A stretch of DNA of 64,000 nt from Corynebacterium camporealensis. Its GTDB lineage: Bacteria; Actinomycetota; Actinomycetes; Mycobacteriales; Mycobacteriaceae. Both the position numbers and the translations under genes were made by a program. The stretch is taken from NCBI RefSeq assembly GCF_000980815.1, contig NZ_CP011311.1, forward strand, positions 1,875,815-1,939,814, written 5' to 3'. This document shows positions 44,271 to 53,764 of the stretch, in pieces (the first letter of the stretch is position 1; the number at the start of each line of letters is the position of its first letter). The notes under the pieces are model-generated. The model did no database searches. It had not been told where the DNA came from and worked only from the letters and a program-made list of their open reading frames with translations.

Positions 44271-45083
44271 ATGGCTACTTCGAATGGACTGCCCTCCCCC
44301 ACCCGCAATTCCTACGCGCTGATTACCGGTGCTTCCCAAGGCATCGGCGAGGCTATGGCCAAGGACCTGGCCTCCCGTGGTCACAACGTGATCCTGATTG
44401 CGCGGCGTCGGGAAGTGCTGGAGCAGCTTGCCGATGACCTCAAGCGCACTCACGACATCGACGCCATCGCCTTCCCCGCTGACCTGTCCAAGGCCGAGGA
44501 CGTCGACCGTGTCATTGAGCTGATGGCCGAGCGGGAGATTTCCATCATTATTAACTCTGCTGGCATCGCTAGCTTTGGCAAGTTCATGGACCAGGACTGG
44601 GAGTATGAAACCAACCAGTTCGCACTCAACGGCACTGCGGTGCACCGCCTGACCCGTGCGGCACTGGATCAGATGCTGCCGCGTCGTCGCGGTGCCATCT
44701 GCAATGTGGGATCTGCTGCAGGTAACGTCTCCATCCCTAATAACGCCACCTACGTCTTCACCAAGGCCGGTGTGAATGCCTTTACTGAGGCCCTGCACTA
44801 CGAATTAAAGGGCACAGGCGTGACCTGTACCCTGCTAGCCCCTGGCCCAGTGCGCGATGCGGTGGTTCCGGAAGAAGAACAGTCCATCGTCGATAAGGTG
44901 GTGCCTGATTTCCTCTGGACCACCTATGAGTCCTGCTCGCAGGAAACCTTGGCAGCGATGGAGAAGAACCAGCGCCGCGTAGTGCCGGGACCTCTGTCTA
45001 AGGCAATGAACACCCTGGGACAGGTACTGCCCACCCCGGTGATTGCACCGTTGGTGGGCAGCTTCTACTCGAAGATGAGTTAA
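44271..45083 (+). CDS. cmrA: Mycolate reductase CmrA (short-chain dehydrogenase)
   Basis: 270-residue SDR: TGASQGIG near residue 20, NSAG, catalytic Ser in NVGSAAG, and YVFTK as the YxxxK pair. In mycobacteria and corynebacteria CmrA (Rv2509) reduces the beta-keto group of freshly condensed mycolate, the last step of mycolic acid synthesis. Assignment rests on sequence similarity and on the same neighbourhood: Rv2509 lies near orn (Rv2511), here one gene apart. AAGGAAGAATTC precedes the ATG. Stop overlaps the convergent symporter gene by TTAA. Confidence 0.82.
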   Translation: MATSNGLPSPTRNSYALITGASQGIGEAMAKDLASRGHNVILIARRREVLEQLADDLKRTHDIDAIAFPADLSKAEDVDRVIELMAEREISIIINSAGIASFGKFMDQDWEYETNQFALNGTAVHRLTRAALDQMLPRRRGAICNVGSAAGNVSIPNNATYVFTKAGVNAFTEALHYELKGTGVTCTLLAPGPVRDAVVPEEEQSIVDKVVPDFLWTTYESCSQETLAAMEKNQRRVVPGPLSKAMNTLGQVLPTPVIAPLVGSFYSKMS

Positions 45084-46579
45084 GCGCGGCGGTTCTTTTC
45101 GCGCTCTTCCCAGAAGTTCGCGTTCTTAATTCCTACTGCAGCAGGATCGAACTGCGGGTCCTTGCCAGCCTTCTTCTGTTTTTCGTAGTCGCGCAGCACC
45201 TTCAGCGCCGGGACCTGCAGGATGAGGATGGCGATGATGTTGAGCCATGCCGTAGCACCCACGCCGATATCGCCGAGGGTCCATGCAGCACCCGGGGTGG
45301 TGGTTGCACCGATGATGACCGAAACAATGATGAGGACGCGCAGGATCCAGACCAGTGCGCGGCGCAGACCGTGGGACTTAATCCAACGGTTGAAGTAGGT
45401 CAGGTTGGTCTCTGCCATGTAGTAGTACGCCAGCACGGTGGTAAACGCGAAGAATGCAATAGCCAGTGCGACGAAGGTCGGGCCAACACCGGAAGCAACA
45501 GAATCCAGGCCGTTCTGAACATAGCCCGGGCCAACCGCAACGCCTTCTGGCAGGGAGCCTGGGTAGACGACTTCGCCGTCTTCGGACTCACCGCGGTAGA
45601 CGGTGTACATGTCGGTGGAGATGATCATGAACGCGGTTGCAGAACAGACAAACAGGGTGTCGATGTAGACCGCGAAGGCCTGGACGAAGCCCTGCTTAGC
45701 CGGGTGGGACACCTCAGCTGCTGCTGCGGACTGCGGGCCGGTACCCTGGCCAGCCTCGTTGGAGTAAATACCGCGGCGAACACCCCACATGATGGCGACA
45801 CCCAGCATGCCGGAGAAGCCAGCCTCCAGGTTGAATGCGGAGCGGAAAATCAGACCGAAGACCTCTGGGATCTGGTTGAAGTTCATGAACATCACGATGA
45901 TGGACACCACGATGTAGATAACCGCCATGAACGGAACGACCATGGAAGCAAAGGTCGCGATGCGCTTCACACCACCGATAATGATGATGGCCAGGATGCC
46001 GGCCAGAACGAATGCGGACCAACCGACCTCGATGCCCCAGGCGTTGGACACTGCATCAGCCACAGCGTTGGCCTGGATGCCCGGCAGGAAGTAGCTAGTA
46101 GCCAGGATCATCGCGACAGCGAAGACCACACCGTAAATCAGCATCACAGGTGCTGCCTTGGTGTGCGAGTACGCCTTTTCGATGTAGTAAGCAGGACCAC
46201 CGCGGTACTCACCGGTGTCGCGGTCCTTCTCCTTGTAGACCTGCGCCAGTGTACATTCGATGAACGAGGTTGCAGAACCCAGCAGGGCCACTGCCCACAT
46301 CCAGAACACTGCACCTGGGCCACCAAAAGCAATAGCCGTGGCAACGCCCGCAATATTGCCGACGCCGACACGGCCAGACAGGGAAATCATCAGCGACTGG
46401 AAGGAAGAAACGCCGCTTTCAGATTTCTCACCAGAGGCAAGCTGGCGAATCATGTCCGGAATACAACGGACCTGCAGGAAACGAGTAACGATAGTGAAAT
46501 AGATTCCGGCACCTAGGCACAAGAACACCAGTGCGGGTGACCAGATAATGCCATTGAGACTGTCGAGGAAATCAGCCAT
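45080..46579 (-). CDS. Sodium:alanine symporter, AGCS family
   Basis: 499 residues with about 11 membrane helices. Signatures GRVGVGNIAGVATAI near residue 75 and GVRRGIYSNEAGQG near residue 280 are those of AlsT/AgcS carriers, which import alanine or glycine with Na+. The ATG at 46579 (MADFLDS) is chosen because TAGGAG lies 9 nt upstream and the first helix follows; the frame opens 26 codons earlier. Substrate (alanine, glycine or glutamine) is not decided by sequence. Confidence 0.93.
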   Translation of the reverse strand: MADFLDSLNGIIWSPALVFLCLGAGIYFTIVTRFLQVRCIPDMIRQLASGEKSESGVSSFQSLMISLSGRVGVGNIAGVATAIAFGGPGAVFWMWAVALLGSATSFIECTLAQVYKEKDRDTGEYRGGPAYYIEKAYSHTKAAPVMLIYGVVFAVAMILATSYFLPGIQANAVADAVSNAWGIEVGWSAFVLAGILAIIIIGGVKRIATFASMVVPFMAVIYIVVSIIVMFMNFNQIPEVFGLIFRSAFNLEAGFSGMLGVAIMWGVRRGIYSNEAGQGTGPQSAAAAEVSHPAKQGFVQAFAVYIDTLFVCSATAFMIISTDMYTVYRGESEDGEVVYPGSLPEGVAVGPGYVQNGLDSVASGVGPTFVALAIAFFAFTTVLAYYYMAETNLTYFNRWIKSHGLRRALVWILRVLIIVSVIIGATTTPGAAWTLGDIGVGATAWLNIIAILILQVPALKVLRDYEKQKKAGKDPQFDPAAVGIKNANFWEEREKNRRA

Positions 46580-46833
46580 AGTCTGTGAACTCCTAAGTTG
46601 TCGCCACTCACGGGTGCGAGAAGCTGATGAAAAAATCATGCCCCAGAACACAGCCATAGGTGAGACGAATCACGCATAAATCTGGAAGTGTTCAACAACA
46701 CGGATGAAAATTTATCCTTCAACCGGGGATTATTGGAGTCAAAGAAATTCCCCGCTCAACCACAGGATTTCGACAGATAACCAATAGGTTTACCCCCATT
46801 GAGGGGAAGGTAATACCGCGTAGAATGGTCCGC

Positions 46834-47472
46834 ATGTCTGACAATGAGATTCCCGCTAAATACGATCGCCTGGTTTGGATCGACCTGGAGATGACCGGTC
46901 TGGACCCAGACCGCCACGTCATCGTGGAGGTCGCCGCCGTCATCACCGATGGCGAGCTGAACATCCTGGGCGAAGGCATCGACATGGTCGTCCACGCCAC
47001 CGAGGAACAGCTCGGCGAGATGGACGACTTCGTGACCAACATGCACGCCAAGTCGGGCCTGGATAAGGAAATCCGCTCCTCTACCACCTCCATCAAGGAT
47101 GCTGAGGACGCTGTCCTGGAACTTATCGCCAAGCACTGCGATCCGGCCCACCCTGCACCGCTGGCGGGCAATTCCATTGCCACCGACCGCGCCTTTATCC
47201 GCGCCTACATGCAGCGTCTCGACGAAGCCCTGCACTATCGCATGATTGACGTATCCACCGTCAAGGAGCTCTCCCGCCGCTGGCACCCGCGCGCCTACTA
47301 CCACCAGCCCAACAAGGGCCTGGCCCACCGCGCACTACAGGACATCATCGAATCCATCCGCGAGCTGGACTTCTACCGCCGCAGCATTTTCCGCACCGAC
47401 GAGGGCCCCACCTCCGAGGAAGCAGCCACCGCCAAGGATGAATCAACCGCTGCCTACCAGGCGTTTTTGTAA
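46834..47472 (+). CDS. orn: Oligoribonuclease
   Basis: 3'-5' exonuclease of the DEDDh family that degrades RNA of 2-5 nt, including pGpG. Asp17 and Glu19 in WIDLEMTGL form the first metal site, with D in SIATDRAF and the H/D in [10 protein letters not shown] completing it. 212 residues starting MSDNEIP; the ATG at 46834 follows TAGAAT with a 7-nt spacer (leaderless), preferred to the codon three residues upstream. Neighbourhood with cmrA matches mycobacteria. Confidence 0.95.
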   Translation: MSDNEIPAKYDRLVWIDLEMTGLDPDRHVIVEVAAVITDGELNILGEGIDMVVHATEEQLGEMDDFVTNMHAKSGLDKEIRSSTTSIKDAEDAVLELIAKHCDPAHPAPLAGNSIATDRAFIRAYMQRLDEALHYRMIDVSTVKELSRRWHPRAYYHQPNKGLAHRALQDIIESIRELDFYRRSIFRTDEGPTSEEAATAKDESTAAYQAFL

Positions 47473-47520
47473 ATTCCAGAGCGTGCGTTAATCTTATCTC
47501 TGCTGCTTTCGAGCAGCGAT

Positions 47521-47594
47521 GGTGGCTGTAGTTCAGCTGGTAGAGCACCAGGTTGTGATCCTGGGTGTCGCGGGTTCGAGCCCCGTCAGCCACC
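47521..47594 (+). tRNA. tRNA-His (anticodon GTG)
   Basis: The extra G at -1 and acceptor GTGGCTG / CAGCCAC with C at 73 are typical of tRNA-His. Anticodon arm CCAGG-TTGTGAT-CCTGG contains GTG. CCA is encoded at 47595-47597. Confidence 0.97.
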
Positions 47595-47600
47595 CCAACG

Positions 47601-47634
47601 AACCCCCTGAGCTGCTACAACAGCCCAGGGGGTT
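47601..47634 (+). terminator. Terminator of tRNA-His
   Basis: Stem AACCCCCTGaGCTG / CAGCcCAGGGGGTT with a 6-nt loop, directly behind the tRNA. Nearly no T-run. Confidence 0.75.
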
Positions 47635-47643
47635 AACTCATAT

Positions 47644-47826
47644 CTAGACCATGTAGCTCTTCGTGTAGCTCTTGGTTCCGAAAACTACTAATTGTTCTAC
47701 TGCCTGTTGCCCGGACTCGACCTCACAACTGAGGCCGGAGCCAGCTTTCACTTTGAGCTTCTCTCCACCGTTTTTACATAAAAGCAAAAAGTGTCTTAAT
47801 TCACACGCTCCTGTGGCAGGGCGCAC
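47644..47826 (-). pseudogene. Possible DUF4333-like lipoprotein fragment
   Basis: 60-codon minus-strand frame. LCKNGGEKLKVKAGSGLSCEVESGQ has the Cys-x(about 16)-Cys spacing and KAGxxxxC of the DUF4333 domain of secreted actinobacterial proteins. Signal peptide and lipobox are missing and an 11-nt direct repeat (GTAGCTCTT-type, 47656-47677) lies near its end, so a decayed remnant is likely. Weak evidence. Confidence 0.3.
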
Positions 47827-47880
47827 ATACTGCCGCTAAGATTCTGCTTAAGCTCTTTGCTCCCGATTTCAGGATTACTC

Positions 47881-48531
47881 ATGCGCCAGAATCGACCGCT
47901 TGCCGTAACTACCGCCCTCGTCAGCACCGCAGCTCTTATCTCCGCCTGTGGTTTCTTCGACGACACTGACGATGCTCCCGAGGCCAACGAAGCACCCGAG
48001 ACTACGACCGTCACCAGCGAAGCCCCAGCTGCCGAAGAGTCCCAAGAAGAGACGGAAACCACCGAGGCAGAAGAAGACACGGAAACCTCTGAAGCAGAAG
48101 AGGATCCCGCCCCTGAAGAAGAATCCGATGACGCCCCAGAAGAGCGGGCACCCGTGGCAGAGAGTGTGAACCTCACTGCGCCAGCAGACCAGATCTCAGG
48201 TGAGTGTGGCACCATCGGACAACTTCGCTTCGGCGCTGACGGCGACGCATCGTGCGGCTTTGCCGCCAACGTCGCTAGCGCGGCTGTCCAAGCCGAGTTC
48301 CACGAGGTTGAGCGCGACCGTCATGCAAATCCCATCTCGAAGGCCACCGTGACGGCAACCAGCCCTATCACCGGTGAAAACTACGAAATGGACTGCATCG
48401 TTAATCCCCCCGGCAAAGGCACCACCTGCACCGGTGCTGATGGCGCCATCGTAGACATCTCACTGACTGAGCAGTCACATGGCCCGCTCGTAACCGGTGA
48501 ACGCCCCGGCCCGCTGTACCTCAACTACTAG
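47881..48531 (+). CDS. Putative lipoprotein, first of a tandem pair
   Basis: 216 residues. Signal peptide MRQNRPLAVTTALVSTAALISAC gives lipobox ISAC. Residues 25-95 are an acidic Glu/Thr/Ala/Pro spacer. The C-terminal domain holds CGTIGQL, SCGFAANVASAA, a DCIV motif and a TCTG motif: four Cys shared with the next gene, probably two disulfides. Ends LYLNY. Start is ATG at 47881 with AGGATTACTC before it; the same leader precedes the paralogue. Function unknown; similar architecture to small secreted actinobacterial lipoproteins. Confidence 0.8.
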   Translation: MRQNRPLAVTTALVSTAALISACGFFDDTDDAPEANEAPETTTVTSEAPAAEESQEETETTEAEEDTETSEAEEDPAPEEESDDAPEERAPVAESVNLTAPADQISGECGTIGQLRFGADGDASCGFAANVASAAVQAEFHEVERDRHANPISKATVTATSPITGENYEMDCIVNPPGKGTTCTGADGAIVDISLTEQSHGPLVTGERPGPLYLNY

Positions 48532-48648
48532 CCGCACTCCCATACGTGGCGAACAGCACTGTACTAGAGCACGAATTCCCATACCAGGACAGGTTTTTAG
48601 CACTAAAATCTTAGTAATCTCTCTACTCCCCTAACGAGGATTACTCTC

Positions 48649-49239
48649 ATGCGCCTGTCCCGACCGCTTGCGGTAACCACTGCCCTACTTGGCTCCACTG
48701 CCCTACTCGTTGCGTGCGGCTCAGACGATGCTGACGATGGCCCACAGACCATCACCGTTACCAGCACCATGTCCGCACCCGATGACTCCCAAGATGACTC
48801 GGAACCTGATGACGACTCCGATACTGACCAGGATTTCGAAGCAGCCCAGGACGACGCGCCGGCTCCCGTCGCAGCTGATCTAAATCTCTCTGCATCTGCC
48901 GACCAGGTTGGCGGCAATTGCGGCACGATTGGGCAGCTGTCTTTCAGTGCTAACGAAAATACGTCCTGCGGTTTCGCAGCTAACGTCGCTAGCGCTGCGG
49001 CCGCGGCTGAATTTTATATTTGGACGCCTGATCCAACGGTCACCGGTGTGCCTGCAGCCGACATTACCGCGACCAGCCCCACAACTGGTGAAACTTACGA
49101 AATGCGTTGCTTGATCGGCTCCAGCCGAGTTGCAGGTACTTGCTCTGGTGGCAATGATGCTTCAGTAAGCATTACGAGAAACTCGACCGGACCCCTCTCT
49201 AGAGGTGAGGACCCTGGTCCGATTTACCTCAACCCTTAA
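48649..49239 (+). CDS. Putative lipoprotein, second of a tandem pair
   Basis: 196 residues, paralogue of the preceding gene: same signal peptide (SRPLAVTTALLGSTALLVAC), acidic spacer (here Asp/Ser-rich and shorter), and the same C-terminal domain with CGTIGQLSFSA, SCGFAANVASAA, RCLI and TCSG, ending IYLNP. The leader also matches (ACGAGGATTACTCTCATG), and TAAAAT before it suggests its own promoter. The spacer has diverged most, so the folded domain is what is conserved. Confidence 0.82.
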   Translation: MRLSRPLAVTTALLGSTALLVACGSDDADDGPQTITVTSTMSAPDDSQDDSEPDDDSDTDQDFEAAQDDAPAPVAADLNLSASADQVGGNCGTIGQLSFSANENTSCGFAANVASAAAAAEFYIWTPDPTVTGVPAADITATSPTTGETYEMRCLIGSSRVAGTCSGGNDASVSITRNSTGPLSRGEDPGPIYLNP

Positions 49240-49261
49240 TGGCTTAGCGCCGGCGGGCTAG

Positions 49262-50470
49262 TTACTGATTCTCGTCGGCGTTGCCCTTGGACCACTGCTT
49301 CCAGGACATGTTCCAGTCGCCCAGGCCGTCTAATGGGTTGAGGGTGCCGCCGTTGGTGTTTTTGACGCGGACGATGTCGCCGCGCTTAACGACGTCCTGG
49401 AACCAGGCGGCTGCTTCGGTGGTGACGTTGATGCAGCCGTGCGAGGTGTTGGTGTTGCCCTGGGCCCAGACCGACCACGGGGCGGCGTGGACGTAGATGC
49501 CGGAGTAGGACATCTGGGTGGCGTAGTCGACTAGGGTCTCGTAGCCGCCGTCTTCTTTGGCCAAGCCGAAGGTCGAGGAGTCCATGAGCAGCTGCTCGTG
49601 CTCATCGCCGATGATGTAGCGGCCGTTCGGGGTATCCCACTGGCCATCGCGGCCCAGGGAGACCGGGATTTCGCGCAGCAGCTTCTGGTTACGGTAGACC
49701 TTCATGGTCTTGGTGGCATTGTCAACGATGCTGACCACGCGGTCACCGATGGTGAAGTTGGTCTCCGCATCGGAACCACCCATGACGCCACCGCCCAGGT
49801 CAGTGCCGTAGAGGTCAACCTTGACGGATACCTCGGTGCCCGGCTCCCAGTAGTACTGCGGGCGCCAGCGGACTTCCTGGCCATTAACCCAGTAGAACGC
49901 GCCCTCAACTTCCGGAGAGGTTTCGACCTTGATGGCTTCCTCGGCAGCCTCACGGTCGTTGACGTAGGCGCCAAAGCGCACGGCGATGACCTGGCCGACG
50001 CCGACTTCGGAACCTGGGGTGGGGGACAAGGCGACATCGGCAGTTGCGCTGGCCTCCATAGTGGAGAAGGTGATGTCCTTTTCCTTGCCGTTCTCATCCA
50101 CGGCGGTCAGGGTGTAGGTGCGGTTGTAGCCGAGCACTTCGTCGGTGCTCCACTCCATGCCGTCATCGGAAAGCTTTTCTTCGACGACATAGCCGGACTC
50201 ATTGACCATGGTGACCTCTTCCAGGCCCTCGCCCTGGGAAGTCACGGTTACTGGTTCGGATGGGTCGACGTCAGTGGCGCCGTCCTTAACGGAAATTTCC
50301 GGCGCCTTGTCCTTCGGCTTGTCCTGCGTCGTTTCTTCAGTCTGCTCTTGCTGCTGACCATCGTGATCTTCGGCAGCAGAATCGATCGTGCAAGCAACCG
50401 CTGCGATAGCCACTGCAGTAACAGTGGTCAGGGCAAGCAGCCGGCGGGTGAAGGAACGGGGATTAAACAC
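49262..50470 (-). CDS. lppS: L,D-transpeptidase lipoprotein (LppS/LdtB type)
   Basis: 402 residues. Signal peptide ends AAVAC, a probable lipobox. Charged spacer to about residue 55, then two Ig-like domains (about 57-150 and 151-245) and a YkuD catalytic domain with HAAPWSVWA and SHGCINV, the nucleophile Cys. Forms 3-3 cross-links in peptidoglycan; similar in layout to Rv2518c. GTG start at 50470 with GAGG upstream. Ends in a polar tail. Confidence 0.92.
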   Translation of the reverse strand: MFNPRSFTRRLLALTTVTAVAIAAVACTIDSAAEDHDGQQQEQTEETTQDKPKDKAPEISVKDGATDVDPSEPVTVTSQGEGLEEVTMVNESGYVVEEKLSDDGMEWSTDEVLGYNRTYTLTAVDENGKEKDITFSTMEASATADVALSPTPGSEVGVGQVIAVRFGAYVNDREAAEEAIKVETSPEVEGAFYWVNGQEVRWRPQYYWEPGTEVSVKVDLYGTDLGGGVMGGSDAETNFTIGDRVVSIVDNATKTMKVYRNQKLLREIPVSLGRDGQWDTPNGRYIIGDEHEQLLMDSSTFGLAKEDGGYETLVDYATQMSYSGIYVHAAPWSVWAQGNTNTSHGCINVTTEAAAWFQDVVKRGDIVRVKNTNGGTLNPLDGLGDWNMSWKQWSKGNADENQ

Positions 50471-50740
50471 TCGAGGCCTCTTGTCGCGGAAGAGGGGCTG
50501 TTAAATATCCACAACAGACTAACGCCTGCCTACACGTAATGGCTAGACAAGACGCGCTTGTTAATCCATTCGTTACCCAGAAATACCCCTAGTGCTTACC
50601 CCACGTACCTCTGCTAGTTCATGTAGTGTTCATATGGCTGCAGAAATACGTTATGACCTGCCGATTTTACAGTTTTTAGAAGAGGGTGTTAAAGTTACAT
50701 CTCGTTGCACAGCAGGGCACACGCCGAAAGCTTGCAGCAT

Positions 50741-50813
<73 letters not shown>

Positions 50814-50819
50814 CAATAA

Positions 50820-50849
50820 TCCCAGGTAGATGAAATATTCTACCTGGGA
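50820..50849 (+). terminator. Terminator of tRNA-Lys
   Basis: Perfect 11-bp stem TCCCAGGTAGA / TCTACCTGGGA followed by ATTTTG. A second hairpin GTGTCTG / CAGACAC follows at about 50857-50879. Confidence 0.88.
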
Positions 50850-50890
50850 ATTTTGCGTGTCTGCATTGTTGCCAGACACGGGCTAAGTAA

Positions 50891-50918
50891 AGAAAAAGAG
50901 CGGCAGTAGGCTACTGCC
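50891..50918 (-). terminator. Terminator of glsA
   Basis: On the minus strand the hairpin GGCAG...CTGCC is followed by GCTCTTTTTCTTT, 27 bases behind the glsA stop. Confidence 0.8.
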
Positions 50919-50944
50919 CTACTACCGCCCCGGTGCGAGTTTCC

Positions 50945-52231
50945 TTAGTGGATGTCGATGGTCTCGCCGTTGATTTGGTAGTCCTCGTGGTCGCCGACGG
51001 GGACTTCGGTGCCATCGGACATGGTGCGGTTGCTCAAGATTTCGTTCGGGTCGATGACTGCAATTTCGAAGCCAGACTCGCGGATACGGCGCAGGCCTTC
51101 CTTGAGCATGCGGCGGCCTATGCGGTGGGTGCCGGCAACGTGGGAAAGCTCCAGCACGACGGTGCTGGTGTCGAAGTCGAAGTCGGCCAGCTCGTGCAGG
51201 ATGGTCTCCGCAGCGTTGAAGTTGAGCTGTCCCTGTAGGAAGAACACGGTGAGGTTGTCGTCCTGCTCCACGTTACGAATCGGGGCAACACCGTAGCGCT
51301 CTTCAGTAGACATCAGGTGCAGGCCCATGTCCTTGGACAGCATGCGGAACGCATCGACGCCGCGAACGGAGTTGCCTTCCTTATTCAGGCGTGGCGAGAA
51401 GGTTGCCACACCCATCTGGCCGGGCAGGAGACCAATCAGGCCACCGGAGACACCGGACTTAGCGGGAATACCGACCTCGGCCATCCAGCGGCCCGCGCCG
51501 TCGTACATGCCAGCAGAGCTCATCACAGCCAGGGTCAGGCGACAAACGTCGGCATCGAGAATCTTCTCCCCTGTTACAGGCTGACGGCCACCATTGGACA
51601 GCGTCGCCGACATCACGGCCAGGTCGCGCACAGTGACCACGATGGAGCACTGCTGCGTATAGGTGGCCACGGCATCGTGAGCTTCATCTTCGATGATGTC
51701 GTAATTGCGCAGCATGTGTGCCAGCGACAGGTTGCGGTCGGACAGGTCCAGCTCCGATGCGCAGGTGTCATTATCGATGTGCAGCTCCCGGCCAGCCAGG
51801 CGGGAGAAGAACTTGCGTAGGCATTCCACGCGGTCTTCTGGTTCCGAATCCACGCCATTAATCAGCTGGGTTACGGCAATCGCGCCCGCGTTAATCATCG
51901 GATTGACCGGACGGTGGTCTTCCTGATTCAGTGAGAGCTCATTGAAAGCCTCACCGGAAGGTTCCATACCGACGATTTCACGCACGCGGTCTAAGCCCAG
52001 CTCCTGCAGAGCCAGAGCGTAAGTAAAAGGCTTGGAGATGGACTGGATCGTAAACTCCACGTCATCATCGCCAGCGGAATACACATTGCCCGTGGTGGTA
52101 CACATGGCAGCGCCCAGCTTTTCCGGGTCGGCCTCGGCCAGCTCCGGGATGTAGTCGGCTACTTCGCCGTCGGTGTTGTCGCGGACGCGCTTGAGAATTT
52201 CTTCAAGGTAAAAAGGAATCGGAGTTTTCAC
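50945..52231 (-). CDS. glsA: Glutaminase with C-terminal STAS-like domain
   Basis: Hydrolyses glutamine to glutamate and ammonia. 428 residues. Catalytic Ser and Lys in SISKPFTY near residue 50 (serine-dependent beta-lactamase-like fold), then NAGAIAV, and the C-terminal KSGVSGGLIG block. Residues from about 310 form a STAS-like domain (NLTVFFLQGQLNF), as in some actinobacterial forms. Start is GTG at 52231 since TAGACT ends 7 nt before it (leaderless); the frame opens further upstream inside pncA territory. Confidence 0.92.
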   Translation of the reverse strand: MKTPIPFYLEEILKRVRDNTDGEVADYIPELAEADPEKLGAAMCTTTGNVYSAGDDDVEFTIQSISKPFTYALALQELGLDRVREIVGMEPSGEAFNELSLNQEDHRPVNPMINAGAIAVTQLINGVDSEPEDRVECLRKFFSRLAGRELHIDNDTCASELDLSDRNLSLAHMLRNYDIIEDEAHDAVATYTQQCSIVVTVRDLAVMSATLSNGGRQPVTGEKILDADVCRLTLAVMSSAGMYDGAGRWMAEVGIPAKSGVSGGLIGLLPGQMGVATFSPRLNKEGNSVRGVDAFRMLSKDMGLHLMSTEERYGVAPIRNVEQDDNLTVFFLQGQLNFNAAETILHELADFDFDTSTVVLELSHVAGTHRIGRRMLKEGLRRIRESGFEIAVIDPNEILSNRTMSDGTEVPVGDHEDYQINGETIDIH

Positions 52232-52267
52232 TCTCTTTAGTCTACGGAAAGAACTAGGCTTTCGTGC
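52232..52267. promoter_or_regulatory. Interlocked leaderless promoters of glsA and pncA
   Basis: Only 36 bp lie between the two start codons. -10 boxes TAGACT (52244-52239, minus) and TAGGCT (52255-52260, plus) each sit 7 nt from their start. Each -35 region falls on the other gene's -10/start region, so they should compete. Confidence 0.6.
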
Positions 52268-52813
52268 ATGAGTGCACAAACGCTAGTGGTTGTAGACGTT
52301 CAAAATGACTTTTGCCCAGGCGGTTCGCTGGGCACGGACCGTGGTAATGAGGTGGCTGCGGGCATCGCAAAGCTGCTGCCCGAGTATGAGACGGTCATTG
52401 CCACGCAGGACTGGCACATCGATCCGAAGGGGCATTTCAGCGAGAACCCGGACTTCGTCGATACTTGGCCAGTGCATTGCGTCGCTGATTCTGAGGGTGC
52501 GCAGATGCATCCTGCGCTTTCCGATGCCCCTTTCGCCGCCACCTTCCGCAAAGGCGAGTACACCGCCGCGTATTCCGGTTTTGAAGGCGAGTACGAGGGT
52601 GTCGGCTTGGCGCAGTGGCTACGCGAGCGCAACATCGAAGATATCGCGGTAGTCGGAATCGCCACCGATCATTGCGTGCGCGCCACAGTGCTGGATGCAC
52701 TGAAGGAGGGCTTCAACGTCGAGGTGTTAAGCGAATACTGCTCGCCGGTGAGTGAAGAGCGCGCGAAAAAGACCTTTGCCGAACTGCAAGAGGCAGGGGC
52801 AAAGGTCGTTTAG
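52268..52813 (+). CDS. pncA: Nicotinamidase/pyrazinamidase
   Basis: Converts nicotinamide to nicotinate for NAD recycling; activates pyrazinamide. 181 residues with intact triad Asp10, Lys95, Cys136 and metal ligands Asp48, His50, His56, His70, the same set as M. tuberculosis PncA shifted by one or two residues. TAGGCT exactly 7 nt before the ATG indicates a leaderless message. Divergent from glsA. Confidence 0.95.
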   Translation: MSAQTLVVVDVQNDFCPGGSLGTDRGNEVAAGIAKLLPEYETVIATQDWHIDPKGHFSENPDFVDTWPVHCVADSEGAQMHPALSDAPFAATFRKGEYTAAYSGFEGEYEGVGLAQWLRERNIEDIAVVGIATDHCVRATVLDALKEGFNVEVLSEYCSPVSEERAKKTFAELQEAGAKVV

Positions 52814-52858
52814 GCGATTACTCCGGAACGTCGGCTAACGGAGCGCTGCGTCGCGAAG

Positions 52859-53137
52859 TTAACGGCGTTCCGCGAGGAGGCGGCGCAGCTCCTTGAGGTC
52901 GTTGGAACGACGGCGGGAGCGGAAGACGGAGAAGGCCACGATGCCGGCGACAGCAACGCCGATGCCAGCCAGGGCCATCTGCACGTTCTTGTCCTGCAGC
53001 TTGACGGTTGCAGCCTGCTTGGCGTCTTCGGCCAAGTTCTGCGGCTTGCTGCGGTCTGCCAACTCATCCAAAGTACCGGCCAGCTGGCGGCGGGTGCGCT
53101 CGATGTCGCGCTGGATGTCGTCAATAGTGCGTGCCAC
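52859..53137 (-). CDS. DUF3618 membrane protein
   Basis: 92 residues. The N-terminal amphipathic helix TIDDIQRDIERTRRQLAGTLDELADR is the DUF3618 signature, followed by a single membrane helix at about 55-73 and a basic end. Found widely in actinobacteria; function unknown. CAGGAG 8 nt before the GTG start. It lies between pncA and bcp on the opposite strand, as in relatives, where DUF3618 proteins often lie next to bcp. Confidence 0.88.
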   Translation of the reverse strand: MARTIDDIQRDIERTRRQLAGTLDELADRSKPQNLAEDAKQAATVKLQDKNVQMALAGIGVAVAGIVAFSVFRSRRRSNDLKELRRLLAERR

Positions 53138-53290
53138 GTTAAAACTCCTGAATTGCTGAAAAGTTCACTTTTATGTTGGACAGTCTACAGTGCACGTGTA
53201 CCTGCGTGCATGACTTGGGTTAACTGTGTCTTGTCCGCGTCTTGCCCGAGCGCCGGAAGTGCGGCCGGGGAGCAATGTATGGTTGTTATC

Positions 53291-53761
53291 ATGACTGAAG
53301 CAACTCGTTTGGACGTTGGAGATACCGCCCCTGCTTTTGAGCTGAGCGATGACGCCGGAAACACTGTTTCTTTGAGCGATTACGCTGGCAAGCGCGTTGT
53401 GGTCTACTTCTACCCGCGCGCGAATACTCCAGGCTGCACCAAGGAGGCCTGCGATTTCCGCGATTCTTTGGGCGAGCTGAATGACCTTGGTATTGAGGTT
53501 GTGGGCATTTCCCCGGACAAGCCAGAAAAGCTGGCGAAGTTCCGCGAGGACCATGACCTCAACTTCCCGCTGTTGTCGGATCCGGATAAGTCTGTGATGA
53601 CTGCCTACGGCGCGTTTGGTGAAAAGAAGAACTACGGCAAGATCGTCCAGGGTGTTATCCGTTCGACGTTCTTGGTGGAAGAAGATGGCACCATCGGCAA
53701 GGCTATGTACAACGTGAAGGCCACTGGCCATGTTGCCCGCGTGATGAAGGGGCTTGCTTAA
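53291..53761 (+). CDS. bcp: Thiol peroxidase, BCP/PrxQ family
   Basis: Peroxiredoxin reducing hydrogen and organic peroxides. 156 residues with peroxidatic Cys49 in NTPGCTKEACDF and a second Cys54 five residues later, the PrxQ-type pair. TATGGT ends exactly 7 nt before the ATG at 53291 (leaderless); the frame opens far upstream but the family starts here. The regulator gene follows by 3 bases, so they form one transcript. Confidence 0.95.
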   Translation: MTEATRLDVGDTAPAFELSDDAGNTVSLSDYAGKRVVVYFYPRANTPGCTKEACDFRDSLGELNDLGIEVVGISPDKPEKLAKFREDHDLNFPLLSDPDKSVMTAYGAFGEKKNYGKIVQGVIRSTFLVEEDGTIGKAMYNVKATGHVARVMKGLA

Positions 53762-53764
53762 CCC

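Noticed and set aside
47521..47634. tRNA-His as an integration site
   Set aside because: No repeat of its 3' end and no integrase or iterons; only lipoprotein genes follow.
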